A stretch of DNA of 64,000 bases from Arsenophonus sp046530785 (lineage in GTDB: Bacteria; Pseudomonadota; Gammaproteobacteria; Enterobacterales; Enterobacteriaceae): contig JBHEQT010000005.1 of the NCBI GenBank assembly GCA_046530785.1, positions 62,001 to 126,000 of the forward strand, given 5' to 3'. This document shows, piece after piece, positions 45,747 to 57,153 of this stretch. The notes below the pieces were generated by a model. That model had not been told where the DNA came from. It searched no databases and was given only the letters and a program-made list of their open reading frames with translations. Every line of letters begins with the position of its first letter. Position 1 is the stretch's first letter. A program made the translations under genes and the position numbers.

Positions 45747-45823
45747 CGGTGAGTAGCGCAGGCTGGTAGCGCAACTGGTTTGGGATCAGTGGGTCGGAGG
45801 TTCAAATCCTCTCTCGCCGATCA
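45747..45823 (+). tRNA. proM: tRNA-Pro (anticodon UGG)
   Basis: A 77-base cloverleaf. The acceptor stem CGGTGAG/CTCGCCG has one G-U pair. D arm is GCGCAGGCTGGTAGCGC, anticodon arm is ACTGG-TTTGGGA-TCAGT with anticodon TGG, and T arm is GGAGG-TTCAAAT-CCTCT. It differs from E. coli proM at only a few bases. The encoded 3' end is TCA, not CCA, so CCA must be added by tRNA nucleotidyltransferase. UGG can read all four proline codons if suitably modified. In E. coli this gene sits in an argX-hisR-leuT-proM cluster; no sister tRNA is visible here. Confidence 0.96.
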
Positions 45824-48800
45824 GATTTTCTATACCTACTCCTCTCTTTATCATAATCGGGATATTATATCTTTTATATATTAAATATATATCAATATAT
45901 TTAATGAATTTATTCTATAAATAATAATTATTATTAATTTTATATTTTTAATGTTACTTTTAATAATTAGTAAGATAATAAAAAATATTTTTTTAATTTC
46001 TTTCAGTAAAAATTTCACGTTCTTAATTAATACTATTAAGGAACACCGAAAAATATTTTTTTTTATTATATAGTTATTTATACCAACTTATAGTTGGTAT
46101 TTATAGAATTTATTTAGAAGAAATAAAGAAAGAAATTCTTTAATAGCAAAGTGATTATTCCCAAGTTAATTATAACAAAATTAATAAAAAATAAATTCAT
46201 ATATTAATAATCATTAAAACTAATTTTTTTAATTTCTTAAAAATACTATTATTTCAATAATTAATTAATGGAGGTATCAAAAACTTTTTTACAAATTGAA
46301 TTAAATATTTATGGATATTAAGCTTATTGCAATTAGTAAACTTTATCCGATTTTTATAAAGTTTTATCTTATGTTATTCTACATCTAGAAATCATTTCTT
46401 GTTTTTATTTTAAATATTCGATACGAGATGATATCAATAAAATTCATTATTCCTTGTATAGTGATTTTTTGCAAAAATATTTTCAATATTTAAATATTGA
46501 ATTAAAGATTAGAAAATCTATTAATTCTAGCAACTTAAAATGAATTACACATTACTGTTTATGATGATTTCTAACATATTTAATATTAGAATATTACTAT
46601 TAATTAATAGTAAATTAGTTATTCTTACTACTTATTCTAAATAAAAAATTTAAATAGATTTTCTCTTATCTTCTCTTGAAGAAACCATCTCTTTTTAAAT
46701 AGATGATCTCGTTTTTAAGTTTCTAATTCTTCTCTCAATTTTGTTTTTATACTTAAGAAGTATAAAGGTTTTCCTCATAAAATAGATTAATAAAGATCGA
46801 GGATTGGTTAACCATTTATCTATACGATTAAAACTTAATTTTTTGAAATTTATTTTTATTTTAATTCTTGAAGTATCATAATGCCTATTTTAAATAAAAT
46901 TAAACGATTGCGATTAGAATAAGATTCTAATATTTTATTAAATAAATTTTTAGGAAGATTAAAGATATATTCTTTAGTTATTTTTTCCTTATTTTATATT
47001 TATTTTGGAATAACCTTTCTTTCCTGAGTGATAATAGTTTATATAAATGCATCACCACCGATTTAATAAAAGATTTTATTTTTTATTAAAAAAATATACT
47101 TATCTAATTCATGGATCTTTTATCATATATTTTAAAAAAATTTACTTTTTAGAGATCCTGAAATTACAATTTCAAATTGGATTTTATTAGTTTTAATTTT
47201 TATTTCTCTTTTGTTTATATCACTTTTAAATCAATTTCAATTTTCTAACCGTTAAATTTAATCAAATTTACTATTGTTTTTTAAATATATTTAGAAAAAA
47301 TATAGTTTTATTATAAACTTTTTTTAAAGTTTTTTAATTTATTAAATTAAATCTTGATCATCATCATTTTATGATTTCTATTTCTATCTATAATTTTTAT
47401 CTTATAAAGATTTTAAAGTAAAAATAATGGATAAATATAAAATATAAATGAAATATGTCAATACTGGTTATTATATTTTTATCGTTATATATTAAAATTT
47501 TTCTTGTCTATATTATTATTAATATAACGTTACAATGGTATTAATCAATCATTATTAAGTAATATTAGTATGATAGAATCTGCAATAATATTAAAAGTAA
47601 TGATAAATATTTATCTTCCATAAAAAAGTTTTATATTTAATTAATAATTAACTTATATTAGGTTATTGGAGACCATATCCATACAAGTAAATAATGTAGA
47701 CGCATTAAAATATATCGTACTAAATTTGATTATTAAGATTCTTATAACAAGAAAAAATCTCTTTTCTTATCTTAATGATAATTTTGAATTTGGTTACTGG
47801 TTATTGTCAATTGACAGGTAATTATCTTTCTAAGATCAAGAAATATTTTGATGAAATTTTTTCATTTATAGAAAAGAAATGATTTACCTTTAGAATTAAA
47901 TTCTTAGTAACTATCTATAACTACAATTAGAATTTGTAAAAGATAAGAAAATACAAGTTTTATAAAAAGATGGTTTTCAAAAAAAATTGAAATCTTATTT
48001 ACTATTATTAAGTTGTTGAATCCTTATTTTAATTAAAATTTATCTTACGAATTAAAATTCGATTATTAATCAGTCATTAATTTTGTTTAGAAGGTTATAA
48101 ATAGGATTTACTATAGGAAATCATGATAGTTAGTTTCCAGTAATTTTATGGAAATCAACTTAAAAAATGATCTAAGGACTACACAAAATAGTGGATTCGT
48201 AAAATACTAAACATTAAGTTAATTCGAGTATTTGAATAGTAGTAATGATCAGGATAGGAATGACACTATTTCTGTTATGATAATCATTAATTCATCATGG
48301 AAAATGAAAAAAATAAATCTTATTACTATAGTTACATAAGATTTTGATGCCAAAAGAAATAGATTTCACTCATGTTAAAGATGGTTTCTACTAAGAATTT
48401 TCATTCCTTATAATAAAAATATTTTTAACTGATTTATTTATTATACTAATAGACTATTTAAGAGCTTTTCTTAGGCATTAATTTAATTAATAAACAAAAC
48501 TAAATTAATGATGAGTTAATAATATTAAGTAAGTATATACTATTATTATGTAATATAGTATGAAATTTTTTGAATAAAATACACTATTATAGATTTAGAA
48601 ATCTATTCTACTAATATAAAAATAAGTTTAAATTATATTTAATATTAGATTTATATATAAAAGTTTAGGTGTTATCATTTACATTTTATAAAAACTATTA
48701 AAAATGATATAATTACTAATATTTTATTTTTATTTATAGATAATCATTTTGTAGTTCTATATTTATTAGAAAAATATAAAAATATTTTTTTAAAACAGTA

Positions 48801-50391
48801 ACAATGAAAAAATTTTTCTTTAAATTTCGATTTTCTTATATGGTATTTTTATAGAAACTAAGTTGAATATTTTGTTGTTACGGATATAAATTTATTTATG
48901 TTGAAATTTGATTTGATCATAAGTTATATTATAAAATAATGAAAAGAATTAAAAAATTTTTTGAGAGAAGGAAGGGTTTTAGTTAAGAAAATATATATTA
49001 TTTATACTTTATTTAAAATATATTAAATCTTAAATTTAACTTATTAATAATTTTAAATGTGGATATTATTAATATAATAATTTGTTTAGTTTATTTTAAA
49101 TATAAATATGTTTATCTATTATATAGTTAATTTTAAATTAAATAATAGATAATAATTTTTATGTTAATTAACATAAATAACGTTCTTCTTATTTAAGAGA
49201 AATGATTCCAGTTATTTTTATAAAATTATTGTAAGAAGAAAAGAAAGAATAAAGATATTTTCTATTGATAAAACTAATATAGAAAATATTTAAAATTAAA
49301 TTTATTTAATTTAAAGAAAATCTGTCCAATTTAACAGATGATGGATATTTAATATTTTAAATTATGTAATTTTTTTATAAAAACTATAATTTAGATTAAG
49401 AAAGATCAAACTAAAATATTGCCTTTATATATTTATTGCATAATAAAAATTGATCTAATAAAAATAAATATAGATATAAAAGATTAAAAGATTTTAATTT
49501 CGAAACAATTATGTGTAATTTAATTTTTATTTTTTGATAAAAGTTTAGATATAGTTTATTATTAATAATAAACTAAATTATCTTAATTATCAATATTATA
49601 TTTCCAGTTCATAGATGAACAATATAAACGTTTATGTTGTAAGAATTTATTTTTCAATTTTTTGAAATTCAAATAGATTAAACATATGAAGAAATATATA
49701 ATTTATTTATATTTTCTATGAAAAGAATATATTTGGTTTATTATTGTTCTGAACAACTTAGAAAGTAACATTTAATTAGAAAAGTTCTCTATACAAATTT
49801 AATTTTTTAGTAGCAATAAATATTTAAGACTAATAAATTATTAAAATCAAAATAAGATTGACTAATTAATTGATTAGACTTTAATGTAAGTAAAATTTTA
49901 ATAAAATTTCTCTTAAATAATTAAAATAAATAATACATAGTTAACTACTTTTAGTAACATTTTCCTGAAAAATTCTTTATTGACTTTTGATGATTTAAAG
50001 TAGAGTTTTCTATTAACTATTGATAGACTTAATTATAGAAATAAAAAGGTAGTCTTATCAAGATATTTCGTTGTAGAGTCCGTTTATCTTTCTAAAACCT
50101 AACTTAGATATTATAAGAAGAACTTATACTAAGTATACATAATTTTACTTCTGAATAATTAATAGATTAATTTAGTTATTATGTATTATGTGGATAATTT
50201 AATTTATTATTATGGAGATAAATTCAATATTAGAAAGATTCACTTTATAAAATGGTTTCCCTTTATGATTAATCTAACTTTTAGAATAAAAGTTTATGTT
50301 TTTCTGAATAGATTAATGCGCTGGAATCGGTAAGTTTTTACTCTGAGGACCTACTTTTAACATATTAATATATTTTGGAGAATCAGTAAAT
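45824..50391. other. Gene-free AT-rich block, 4.6 kb
   Basis: No supported gene between tRNA-Pro and dsbA. A 9-bp hairpin (ATACCAACT/AGTTGGTAT, 46080-46100) lies 260 bases after the tRNA. A tRNA-like string near 50320 was checked and rejected. In E. coli srkA (rdoA) precedes dsbA; no trace remains. Confidence 0.65.
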
Positions 50392-51012
50392 ATGAATAAA
50401 TTTTATGTAGTTTTAATAGGATTAATAATATCTTACAGCGCTTTCTCAGCGAATTATACAGAAGGATCTGAATTTATTAAAATAAAAAAAACGGTGCAAA
50501 ACTCACTTCGAGTAGTGGAATTTTTTTCTTTTTACTGTCCACATTGTTATCAATTTGAATCTATCTATCATGTACCACAAACAATAGCAAAAAATTTACC
50601 TAAAGATATTAAAATAGAACGGTATCATGTTGATTTTTTAGGCTTATTAGGATCTGAATTAACAAAAGCTTGGACGGTAGCAATGGTATTAAAAGTTGAA
50701 GATAAAGTATCACAATTGTTGTTTGAAGGAATACAAAAAACAGAATCTATAAATACACCTTCTGATATTAAAGCAGTATTTATTAAAGCTGGTATTAAAA
50801 GTGAAGAGTATGATACCACATTAAATAGTTTTATTGTTAAATCCTTAGTTATAAAACAACAAAAAGCAGCTGAAGATTTTCAATTACGTGGTGTACCGGC
50901 TACGTTTGTTAATGATAAATATATGATCCGCAGTAATGGTATAAATGTTAAAGATATCAATAATTATGCTAAAACTTATTCAGATATTGTAAATTTTTTA
51001 ATTAAAAAATAG
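50392..51012 (+). CDS. dsbA: DsbA, periplasmic thiol:disulfide oxidase
   Basis: Introduces disulfide bonds into proteins entering the periplasm and is reoxidised by DsbB. It is 206 residues against 208 in E. coli. The signal peptide has a short basic start, a hydrophobic core and AFSA, with likely cleavage after residue 20. The thioredoxin-fold active site FYCPHCYQFE has C49-P50-H51-C52. The cis-Pro loop reads RGVPATFVN, and DVADKV-like helical-domain segments are kept. The start is supported by GGAG about 10 bases upstream. The gene precedes polA as in E. coli, with yihF and yihG missing between them. FtsN, encoded in the same window, keeps a cysteine pair that is a known DsbA target in E. 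coli. Confidence 0.97.
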   Translation: MNKFYVVLIGLIISYSAFSANYTEGSEFIKIKKTVQNSLRVVEFFSFYCPHCYQFESIYHVPQTIAKNLPKDIKIERYHVDFLGLLGSELTKAWTVAMVLKVEDKVSQLLFEGIQKTESINTPSDIKAVFIKAGIKSEEYDTTLNSFIVKSLVIKQQKAAEDFQLRGVPATFVNDKYMIRSNGINVKDINNYAKTYSDIVNFLIKK

Positions 51013-51340
51013 TTACTTCTTTTTATTTGTTTTTTAATAAAATTAAACTATAACAATAATTATAAAATATTTCTACAATAGTGAGTTTTTTAATATTTTT
51101 TATAAAAAAATCAAAAATAAGAAGATTGCAATATTATCTTAATCTATAATTTTTTATTTATTATTATATTTATATATAGTAAATATAATTTACTCTATAT
51201 AAAAATATTAATAATATAAGATTTATATACAAGTTTATATATATAATATTCTATTGTTATAACTGGTAAAATGATAAATTAAAAATAAATTTAGGAAAAA
51301 TTTTTTCATTATTAATTATATTAATAATAATAAAAAGATT
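51013..51340. other. Short gene-free spacer between dsbA and polA
   Basis: About 330 bases, strongly AT-rich, without a clear terminator, promoter or gene remnant. Confidence 0.6.
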
Positions 51341-54136
51341 ATGAATCAAATTAAAAAAACTTTAATCATTCTAGTTGATGGTTCTTATTACCTTTACCGT
51401 GCGTATTATGCTTTTCCTTCTTTAACTAATAAAAAAGGGGAACCAACAGGAACTATATATGGTTTTCTTAATATGATTGGTAGTTTACTTACTAAATATA
51501 AACCGAGTCATATTGCAATAATATTTGATTCTAAAGGAAAAACTTTTCGGGATGAGTTATTTCATAAGTATAAATATCAACGATCACCTATGCCTTATGA
51601 TTTGCGTGAACAAATATCACCATTACATAAAATAATTACTGCCATGGGGATTCCTTTATTGATTATTCCTGGTGTAGAAGCTGATGACGTAATAGGTACA
51701 TTAGCTTTACAAGCTAGTAAGAAAGCGTTACCTGTATTAATTAGCACGGGAGATAAGGATATGGCTCAATTAGTGAGTACTAATATTACACTTATTAATA
51801 CCATGACAAATATCATTTTAGGTCCAAAAGATATTATTGATAAATATGGTGTATCTCCTGAATTAATAGTTGATTTTCTTTCGTTGGCAGGAGATTCTTC
51901 CGATAATATTCCTGGTATACCCGGTGTTGGAAAAAAAACAGCATTAGCTTTATTAAAAGGAATTGGTAATTTAGAAACAATTTATCATAATTTATCAGAA
52001 ATTGCATCATTGAAATTTCGTGGATCAAAAACATTAGCAAAAAAGGTAGAACAACACAAAGAAATTGCTTTTTTATCTTATAAATTAGCAAAAATTAAGA
52101 CTAATGTTAATTTAAATATAGGTTATGATAAATTAGTTATACAGGTTCCTGATACGAAAAAAGTGCAGACTCTTTTTAGTCGTTACGAATTTAATCCTTG
52201 GTTCTTTTATTTTCAAAATGGAAGTTGGTTAACAAAGAAAAAGGTTAAATTTATAAAGACTGTTTTTGTTAAAAACAACAATGTTTCTTTGAATAACCCA
52301 TCTACTAAACTCCTCTTAAAAGATGATTATCAAATAATCTTTACTAAGGATGATTTGATGCAATGGATTGAAAAATTGCAATTGGCAAAGCAATTTGTCT
52401 TTAGCGTTGAAACTGATAGACTTGATACATTATCTGCCAATTTAATAGGATTCTCTTTTGCAATTGAAGAAGGTAAAGCTGCTTATCTTCCGGTAGGGCA
52501 CGATTATCTTAACGCGCCAAAACAATTATCATTAGATGAGGTATTATCGATAATAGAACCTATTTTACTTGATGAAAATATTCAAAAGATCAGTCAAAAC
52601 TTGAAATTTAATTATAGTGTTATGGCAAATTATAATATTAACTTAAAATGTATGTCTTTTGATACAATGCTAGAATCTTATGTATTAAATAGCGTTGGAG
52701 GAAGGATTGGTCGTCACAATATGAATAGTTTAGCAGAAAAGCATCTAGATTATAAAACTATAAACTTTGAAGATATAGCAGGTAAAGGAAAGAATCAATT
52801 AACATTTAATAAAATCTCTCTTGAAAAAGCATCAACTTATGCGATAGAAGATGCAAACGTTACATTATTATTACACAAAAAACTTTGGCCTCAACTTGAA
52901 GTAGAGCCTAAATTAAAAGGAATTTTTCAACAGATAGAAATTCCGTTAACACGGGTATTAGCTAATATAGAACGAGTTGGTGTTCTTATTGATAAAAATA
53001 AACTCATTAAGCTATCTCAGGAAATAGCAATTCGATTAATAGAAATTAAAAAAGAAGCTTATACTATTGCTGAACAAAAATTTAATTTATCATCAACTAA
53101 ACAGTTGCAATCAATTTTATTTAAAAAACTTCAATTGCCAATGATAAAAAAAACCCGTAATGGCGATCCCTCTACTAATGAGGAGGTTCTAGAAAAACTT
53201 TCCTCTAAGCATAAACTTCCAAAAATTATTTTGAAATATCGTACTTTATTGAAATTGAAATCGACTTATTCCGATAAACTACCAATGATGATTCATCCAA
53301 AAACAAAACGAATACATACTTGTTATTACCAAGCAATAACAACTACCGGTAGACTCTCTTCCCGTGATCCTAATTTACAAAATATTCCAGTTAGAACTGA
53401 GGAAGGTAGAAAGATTCGTCAAGCGTTTATTGCTCGTAAAGGTTACAAAATTCTATCCGCAGATTATTCACAAATTGAATTGCGTATTATGGCTCATTTT
53501 TCACAAGATAAAGAATTATATGATATTTTTTCGAAAGAACAAGATATTCATAGCGTAACAGCAGCAGAAATTTTTGATGTATTATTACCCGACGTTACCA
53601 ATGAACAGCGTCGTAGTGCAAAAGCAATTAATTTCGGTTTAATGTATGGTATGAGCAGTTTTAGATTATCCCATCAGTTAGGTATTACTCGTAGCCAGGC
53701 ACAGAATTATATAAATCGTTATTTTAATCGTTATTCTGGTATTTTAAATTATATAGAGCTTTCCCGTAAGAAAGCTTCGGAACAAGGATATGTTGAAACC
53801 TTAGAAGGACGTCGACTCTATTTGCCTGATATTAATTCTTATAATGTAATAAAACGTAAAGCATCAGAACGTGAAGCAATTAATGCACCAATGCAAGGAA
53901 CAGCAGCAGATATTATAAAAAAAACAATGATATCACTAGATAAATGGATTGAAACTGTAAAACCTGATCTCTATATATTGATGCAAGTACATGATGAATT
54001 AGTATTTGAAGTAAAAGAGTCTGCCATTGATCAGTCAAAACAAAAAATTCGACAATTAATGGAAAAAAGTATACAATTAACCGTTCCACTAAAAGTTTTT
54101 ATTGGTATTGGTGATAATTGGGATGAAGCACATTAA
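51341..54136 (+). CDS. polA: DNA polymerase I with disabled-looking proofreading site
   Basis: Fills gaps and removes RNA primers in replication and repair. It is 931 residues against 928 in E. coli, all three domains in order. The 5' nuclease (1-325) has VDGSYYLYRAYYA, GVEADDVIGT, STGDKDMAQLV and LAGDSSDNIPGIPGVGKKTA. The 3'-5' exonuclease fold (about 326-520) is present, but metal ligands are altered: the DxE motif (D355-x-E357) reads SVE with Ser355, and Asp424 is Asn in QNLKFN; the YxxxD motif (Y500-D504) is kept. The polymerase domain has motif A DYSQIELR, the O helix RRSAKAINFGLMYG and motif C VHDELVFEV. A 3-residue insertion lies near 455-457. I infer an active polymerase and 5' nuclease without proofreading. 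The Shine-Dalgarno is weak. Confidence 0.97.
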   Translation: MNQIKKTLIILVDGSYYLYRAYYAFPSLTNKKGEPTGTIYGFLNMIGSLLTKYKPSHIAIIFDSKGKTFRDELFHKYKYQRSPMPYDLREQISPLHKIITAMGIPLLIIPGVEADDVIGTLALQASKKALPVLISTGDKDMAQLVSTNITLINTMTNIILGPKDIIDKYGVSPELIVDFLSLAGDSSDNIPGIPGVGKKTALALLKGIGNLETIYHNLSEIASLKFRGSKTLAKKVEQHKEIAFLSYKLAKIKTNVNLNIGYDKLVIQVPDTKKVQTLFSRYEFNPWFFYFQNGSWLTKKKVKFIKTVFVKNNNVSLNNPSTKLLLKDDYQIIFTKDDLMQWIEKLQLAKQFVFSVETDRLDTLSANLIGFSFAIEEGKAAYLPVGHDYLNAPKQLSLDEVLSIIEPILLDENIQKISQNLKFNYSVMANYNINLKCMSFDTMLESYVLNSVGGRIGRHNMNSLAEKHLDYKTINFEDIAGKGKNQLTFNKISLEKASTYAIEDANVTLLLHKKLWPQLEVEPKLKGIFQQIEIPLTRVLANIERVGVLIDKNKLIKLSQEIAIRLIEIKKEAYTIAEQKFNLSSTKQLQSILFKKLQLPMIKKTRNGDPSTNEEVLEKLSSKHKLPKIILKYRTLLKLKSTYSDKLPMMIHPKTKRIHTCYYQAITTTGRLSSRDPNLQNIPVRTEEGRKIRQAFIARKGYKILSADYSQIELRIMAHFSQDKELYDIFSKEQDIHSVTAAEIFDVLLPDVTNEQRRSAKAINFGLMYGMSSFRLSHQLGITRSQAQNYINRYFNRYSGILNYIELSRKKASEQGYVETLEGRRLYLPDINSYNVIKRKASEREAINAPMQGTAADIIKKTMISLDKWIETVKPDLYILMQVHDELVFEVKESAIDQSKQKIRQLMEKSIQLTVPLKVFIGIGDNWDEAH

Positions 54137-54530
54137 AAATGTTAATTTTTGTTAACTTTAAAATGAAGTTATTAGGTAATTACTCACTTTTATTATAATG
54201 GTTGAATCAATTTTTTAAGAATTAATATAAAGATAATCATTAAAATATATAAATAACTAATTATAGATAAAATCTCTTAAGATAAGAGATTAGGATTAAT
54301 TGAAATAAATTAACATCATTAATTAATATTACTTCTAATAAAATAATAGAAATACTTTATTTTCAATAAATTAGTTTATATATAATATAAAATATTAATT
54401 TTTTAAAGTTTATTTACTTAATATAATCAAATCAGATGATATTAAATTTTTATATAATGATATTTAAAATTTTTTATTAAAAAATAAAAATAGAAGTAAT
54501 AAATAATCTTTAAATTATCTATTAATTAAA
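54137..54530. other. Spacer between convergent polA and engB; no Spot 42 RNA
   Basis: In E. coli the spf (Spot 42) small RNA lies here. No spf-like sequence or GC-rich terminator is visible. An 8-bp hairpin ATCTCTTA/TAAGAGAT (54272-54290) without a U-run is the only structure. Confidence 0.6.
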
Positions 54531-55154
54531 TTACCTATGTTTAAAATTTTTATTTTTAATCCATTCTTCTAATTTGAGTTGTAATTTATCAACACCTATG
54601 TTTTTCAACGAAGAAAAAATTTGAACTTCTATACTATTACTCAATCCTTTTAATCTATTACGTACTTCTATAACTTCATATTTTTGTTTATTATATGATA
54701 TTTTGTCTGCTTTAGTTAATAATACAAATATAGGTATATTCATCCATACAGACCATTCAATTATTTTTATATCCATATTTTTTAGTGAATGACGAATATC
54801 CATTAATATAATTAACCCTTTTAAGCATTTTCTTTTTTGTAAATATTCACTTAATGTTTGTTGCCATTTTTGTTTAATTGATCCAAGAACTTTTGCATAA
54901 CCGTACCCAGGTAAATCAACAAGTTTAATCCCATCTGCAATTTCGAAAAGATTAATTAATTGTGTTCTGCCAGGTTTTTTACTGGTGTAAGCTAATTTTT
55001 TTTGTTGTGTAAGTGCATTTAATGCACTAGATTTACCTACATTAGATCGACCAATAAATGCAATTTCTATACCATAATCATTTGGTAAATATCGAATATC
55101 AGGAGCACTCGTAATAAATTTTGTTTGGTAATAATTACAATTTTTGTTTGTCAT
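54531..55154 (-). CDS. engB: EngB (YihA/YsxC), ribosome-assembly GTPase
   Basis: Essential small GTPase needed for assembly of the large ribosomal subunit and thus for division. G1 GRSNVGKSSALNAL, G2 GRTQLIN, G3 DLPGYGYA, G4 LLTKADK and G5 FSSLK are all present. I place the start at the ATG at 55154 (MTNKNCNYYQ...), which matches the family and has an AGAGAAAG ribosome site; the frame is open to 55181, adding nine unmatched residues. The protein is then 207 residues, near the usual 210. It is convergent with polA, as in E. coli. Confidence 0.96.
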   Translation of the reverse strand: MTNKNCNYYQTKFITSAPDIRYLPNDYGIEIAFIGRSNVGKSSALNALTQQKKLAYTSKKPGRTQLINLFEIADGIKLVDLPGYGYAKVLGSIKQKWQQTLSEYLQKRKCLKGLIILMDIRHSLKNMDIKIIEWSVWMNIPIFVLLTKADKISYNKQKYEVIEVRNRLKGLSNSIEVQIFSSLKNIGVDKLQLKLEEWIKNKNFKHR

Positions 55155-55181
55155 CATTCTTTCTCTTTGATTTAGATACAA

Positions 55182-56577
55182 AATAGAAAGATTATAATCT
55201 TAATCGATTAAATTAAAATGATAATACGATATAAAAAAATAGATAGATGTTATATCTCTTAATAAATTTATCAAAAATATTTTTAATAAAAATAGAATTT
55301 GAAAAAATAAATCTATATCTAATTAGGTAAATTTAGGATAGTTTATAATACTTATATTTTTTATATTAACTTCTAATAAGAGAAGAAAGTATTTTAATTC
55401 ATTTTATAAATGAATTATTAAAGAAATTTGAATTATAAAATATTTTATATGTATATATTGATAATGTATTTCTTTCTTGTTAATATCTTCTATTTTTTAT
55501 CGAACTAGGAATCTAGTATATTATAAAATTAGTAAATTTGAAATCTGTAAAAGTTTGAGATGCAATTAAATAATAAAAAGTTATTTATAACAAAAAAACA
55601 AATTTATACAATTTTTAAAGATTTCTAATATGAAAAATATTATTTTGATAAATTATACTTTTCATAATTTATAGTAATAATTTTATTAGTGATTTATATA
55701 TCAAATTAAATATTCGCTTATGAAGCAAGAAAATAAAAACTGATAATAAGTTCATTAATTTATCTGAAAATATTTTAATGGTTAAGAGAAGAACATCTAA
55801 AGATAGAGTGGAGTGGAGAGGATAAAGAATTTTTCTTATGCTAATAAAAATGCAGTATTGAAATTATGATTAATCTGATTTTAGTTATACCGTTTTTGTA
55901 AAATGATTAAAAAGTAGATTTTTAATAAATTTTAAGAGTCAAATATAAAATATTATTGGATAACAATATATTAGAAATTAATTGTAAAGAAATAGTGGGA
56001 GGGAAGATAAGAAACTGTTATTATTTTTAAGTTTTATTTTATTTAAAATTGATTATTAAATCATTTTTAACTTAATTATTAACTATTAAATCAATTATAT
56101 ATTAATTAATATATAATATAAAAAATCGAATATAAAATGTAAAAAATTTTTTAGTAAGTAAAAGATGCTGAAAGCAATTAAGATAGGAATCTTAAAGAAA
56201 AATTAATTAATAATATGAAAGTATATGTTACAAATATAGAAAAATAAAAAAATATAAATTGGATTTTATGAAGTTGATGATAAAGAATCAATCTTTTGAT
56301 TAAAAATATTGATAGATTGAAAATGAATATTAAAATATTTTAAAATATAATTAAAATTATTTAAAAGACATAATATTTATTATATTAATAATTTCGTAGT
56401 TTTAAATTGTTTTTAAATAAAATATTTTTATTTTTAGTTATAAGCTATCTCTATGACCAAAATCATGGTAATTATATTTTTATTATAAAGGATATTACAA
56501 TCTATATAATTTGATTTTAATTATAAAAGATCACAACTAAGGATTGTATTACTTTAAAATCACTTGGATAATTAGTT
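55182..56577. other. Gene-free spacer between engB and pabA
   Basis: About 1.4 kb of AT-rich sequence. No recognisable gene remnant, RNA or strong hairpin was found. Confidence 0.6.
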
Positions 56578-57153
56578 ATGCTTTTGATAATTGATAACTA
56601 TGATTCGTTTACTTATAACCTTTATCAATATTTTTGTGAATTGGGGAGTGATGTTTTAGTTAAGAGAAATAATACAGTAACTATCTCAGAGATAGAAAAA
56701 TTAGCACCAACACATTTAGTTATTTCACCAGGGCCATGTACGCCTAATGATTCTGGTATTTCACTAAATACAATTTCACATTTTGCAGGTAAAATTCCAA
56801 TTTTAGGTGTTTGTCTTGGTCATCAAGCAATTTGTCAAGTTTTTGGTGGTTCTATTGTCAAAGCGAGAAAAATAATGCATGGTAAGGTATCAGCAGTTTA
56901 TCATAATCAAAAAGGTATTTTTAAAGGATTAAATCGTTCATTACAAGTTACTCGATATCATTCGTTAGTAATTGATTTTAAAAGATTACCTGATGTTTTT
57001 GAAATTACTGCATGGACGTTACGTGATGGAAATTTTGATGAAATCATGGCTATTAAACATAAAACATTATCTATTGAAGGCGTTCAATTTCATCCAGAAA
57101 GTATATTGAGTGAGAAAGGATATGAATTATTGAGTACTTTTCTAAATTATTAA
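56578..57153 (+). CDS. pabA: Aminodeoxychorismate synthase, glutamine amidotransferase subunit
   Basis: Class I glutamine amidotransferase that supplies ammonia to PabB for 4-amino-4-deoxychorismate, a folate precursor. It is 191 residues against 187 in E. coli. The start LLIIDNYDSFTYNLYQYF, the oxyanion motif VISPGPCTP, the nucleophile elbow GVCLGHQA with C79, and GVQFHPESI with H172 and E174 are all present. A small insertion near 150-155 explains the extra length. It resembles PabA more than the TrpG part of anthranilate synthase (for example KRNNTVTISEIEKL, MHGKVSAVYHN). No argD or other neighbour is kept. The ATG follows a weak GGA ribosome site. Confidence 0.93.
   Translation: MLLIIDNYDSFTYNLYQYFCELGSDVLVKRNNTVTISEIEKLAPTHLVISPGPCTPNDSGISLNTISHFAGKIPILGVCLGHQAICQVFGGSIVKARKIMHGKVSAVYHNQKGIFKGLNRSLQVTRYHSLVIDFKRLPDVFEITAWTLRDGNFDEIMAIKHKTLSIEGVQFHPESILSEKGYELLSTFLNY

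Noticed and set aside
50315..50375. tRNA-Leu-like string tggaatcggta before dsbA
   Set aside because: Only about 11 bases match a leucine tRNA D arm; there is no acceptor stem, anticodon stem or T loop, so no cloverleaf can be drawn.
54137..54530. Spot 42 (spf) small RNA expected between polA and engB
   Set aside because: No match to the conserved 5' region or the GC-rich terminator; only an 8-bp AT-rich hairpin is present.
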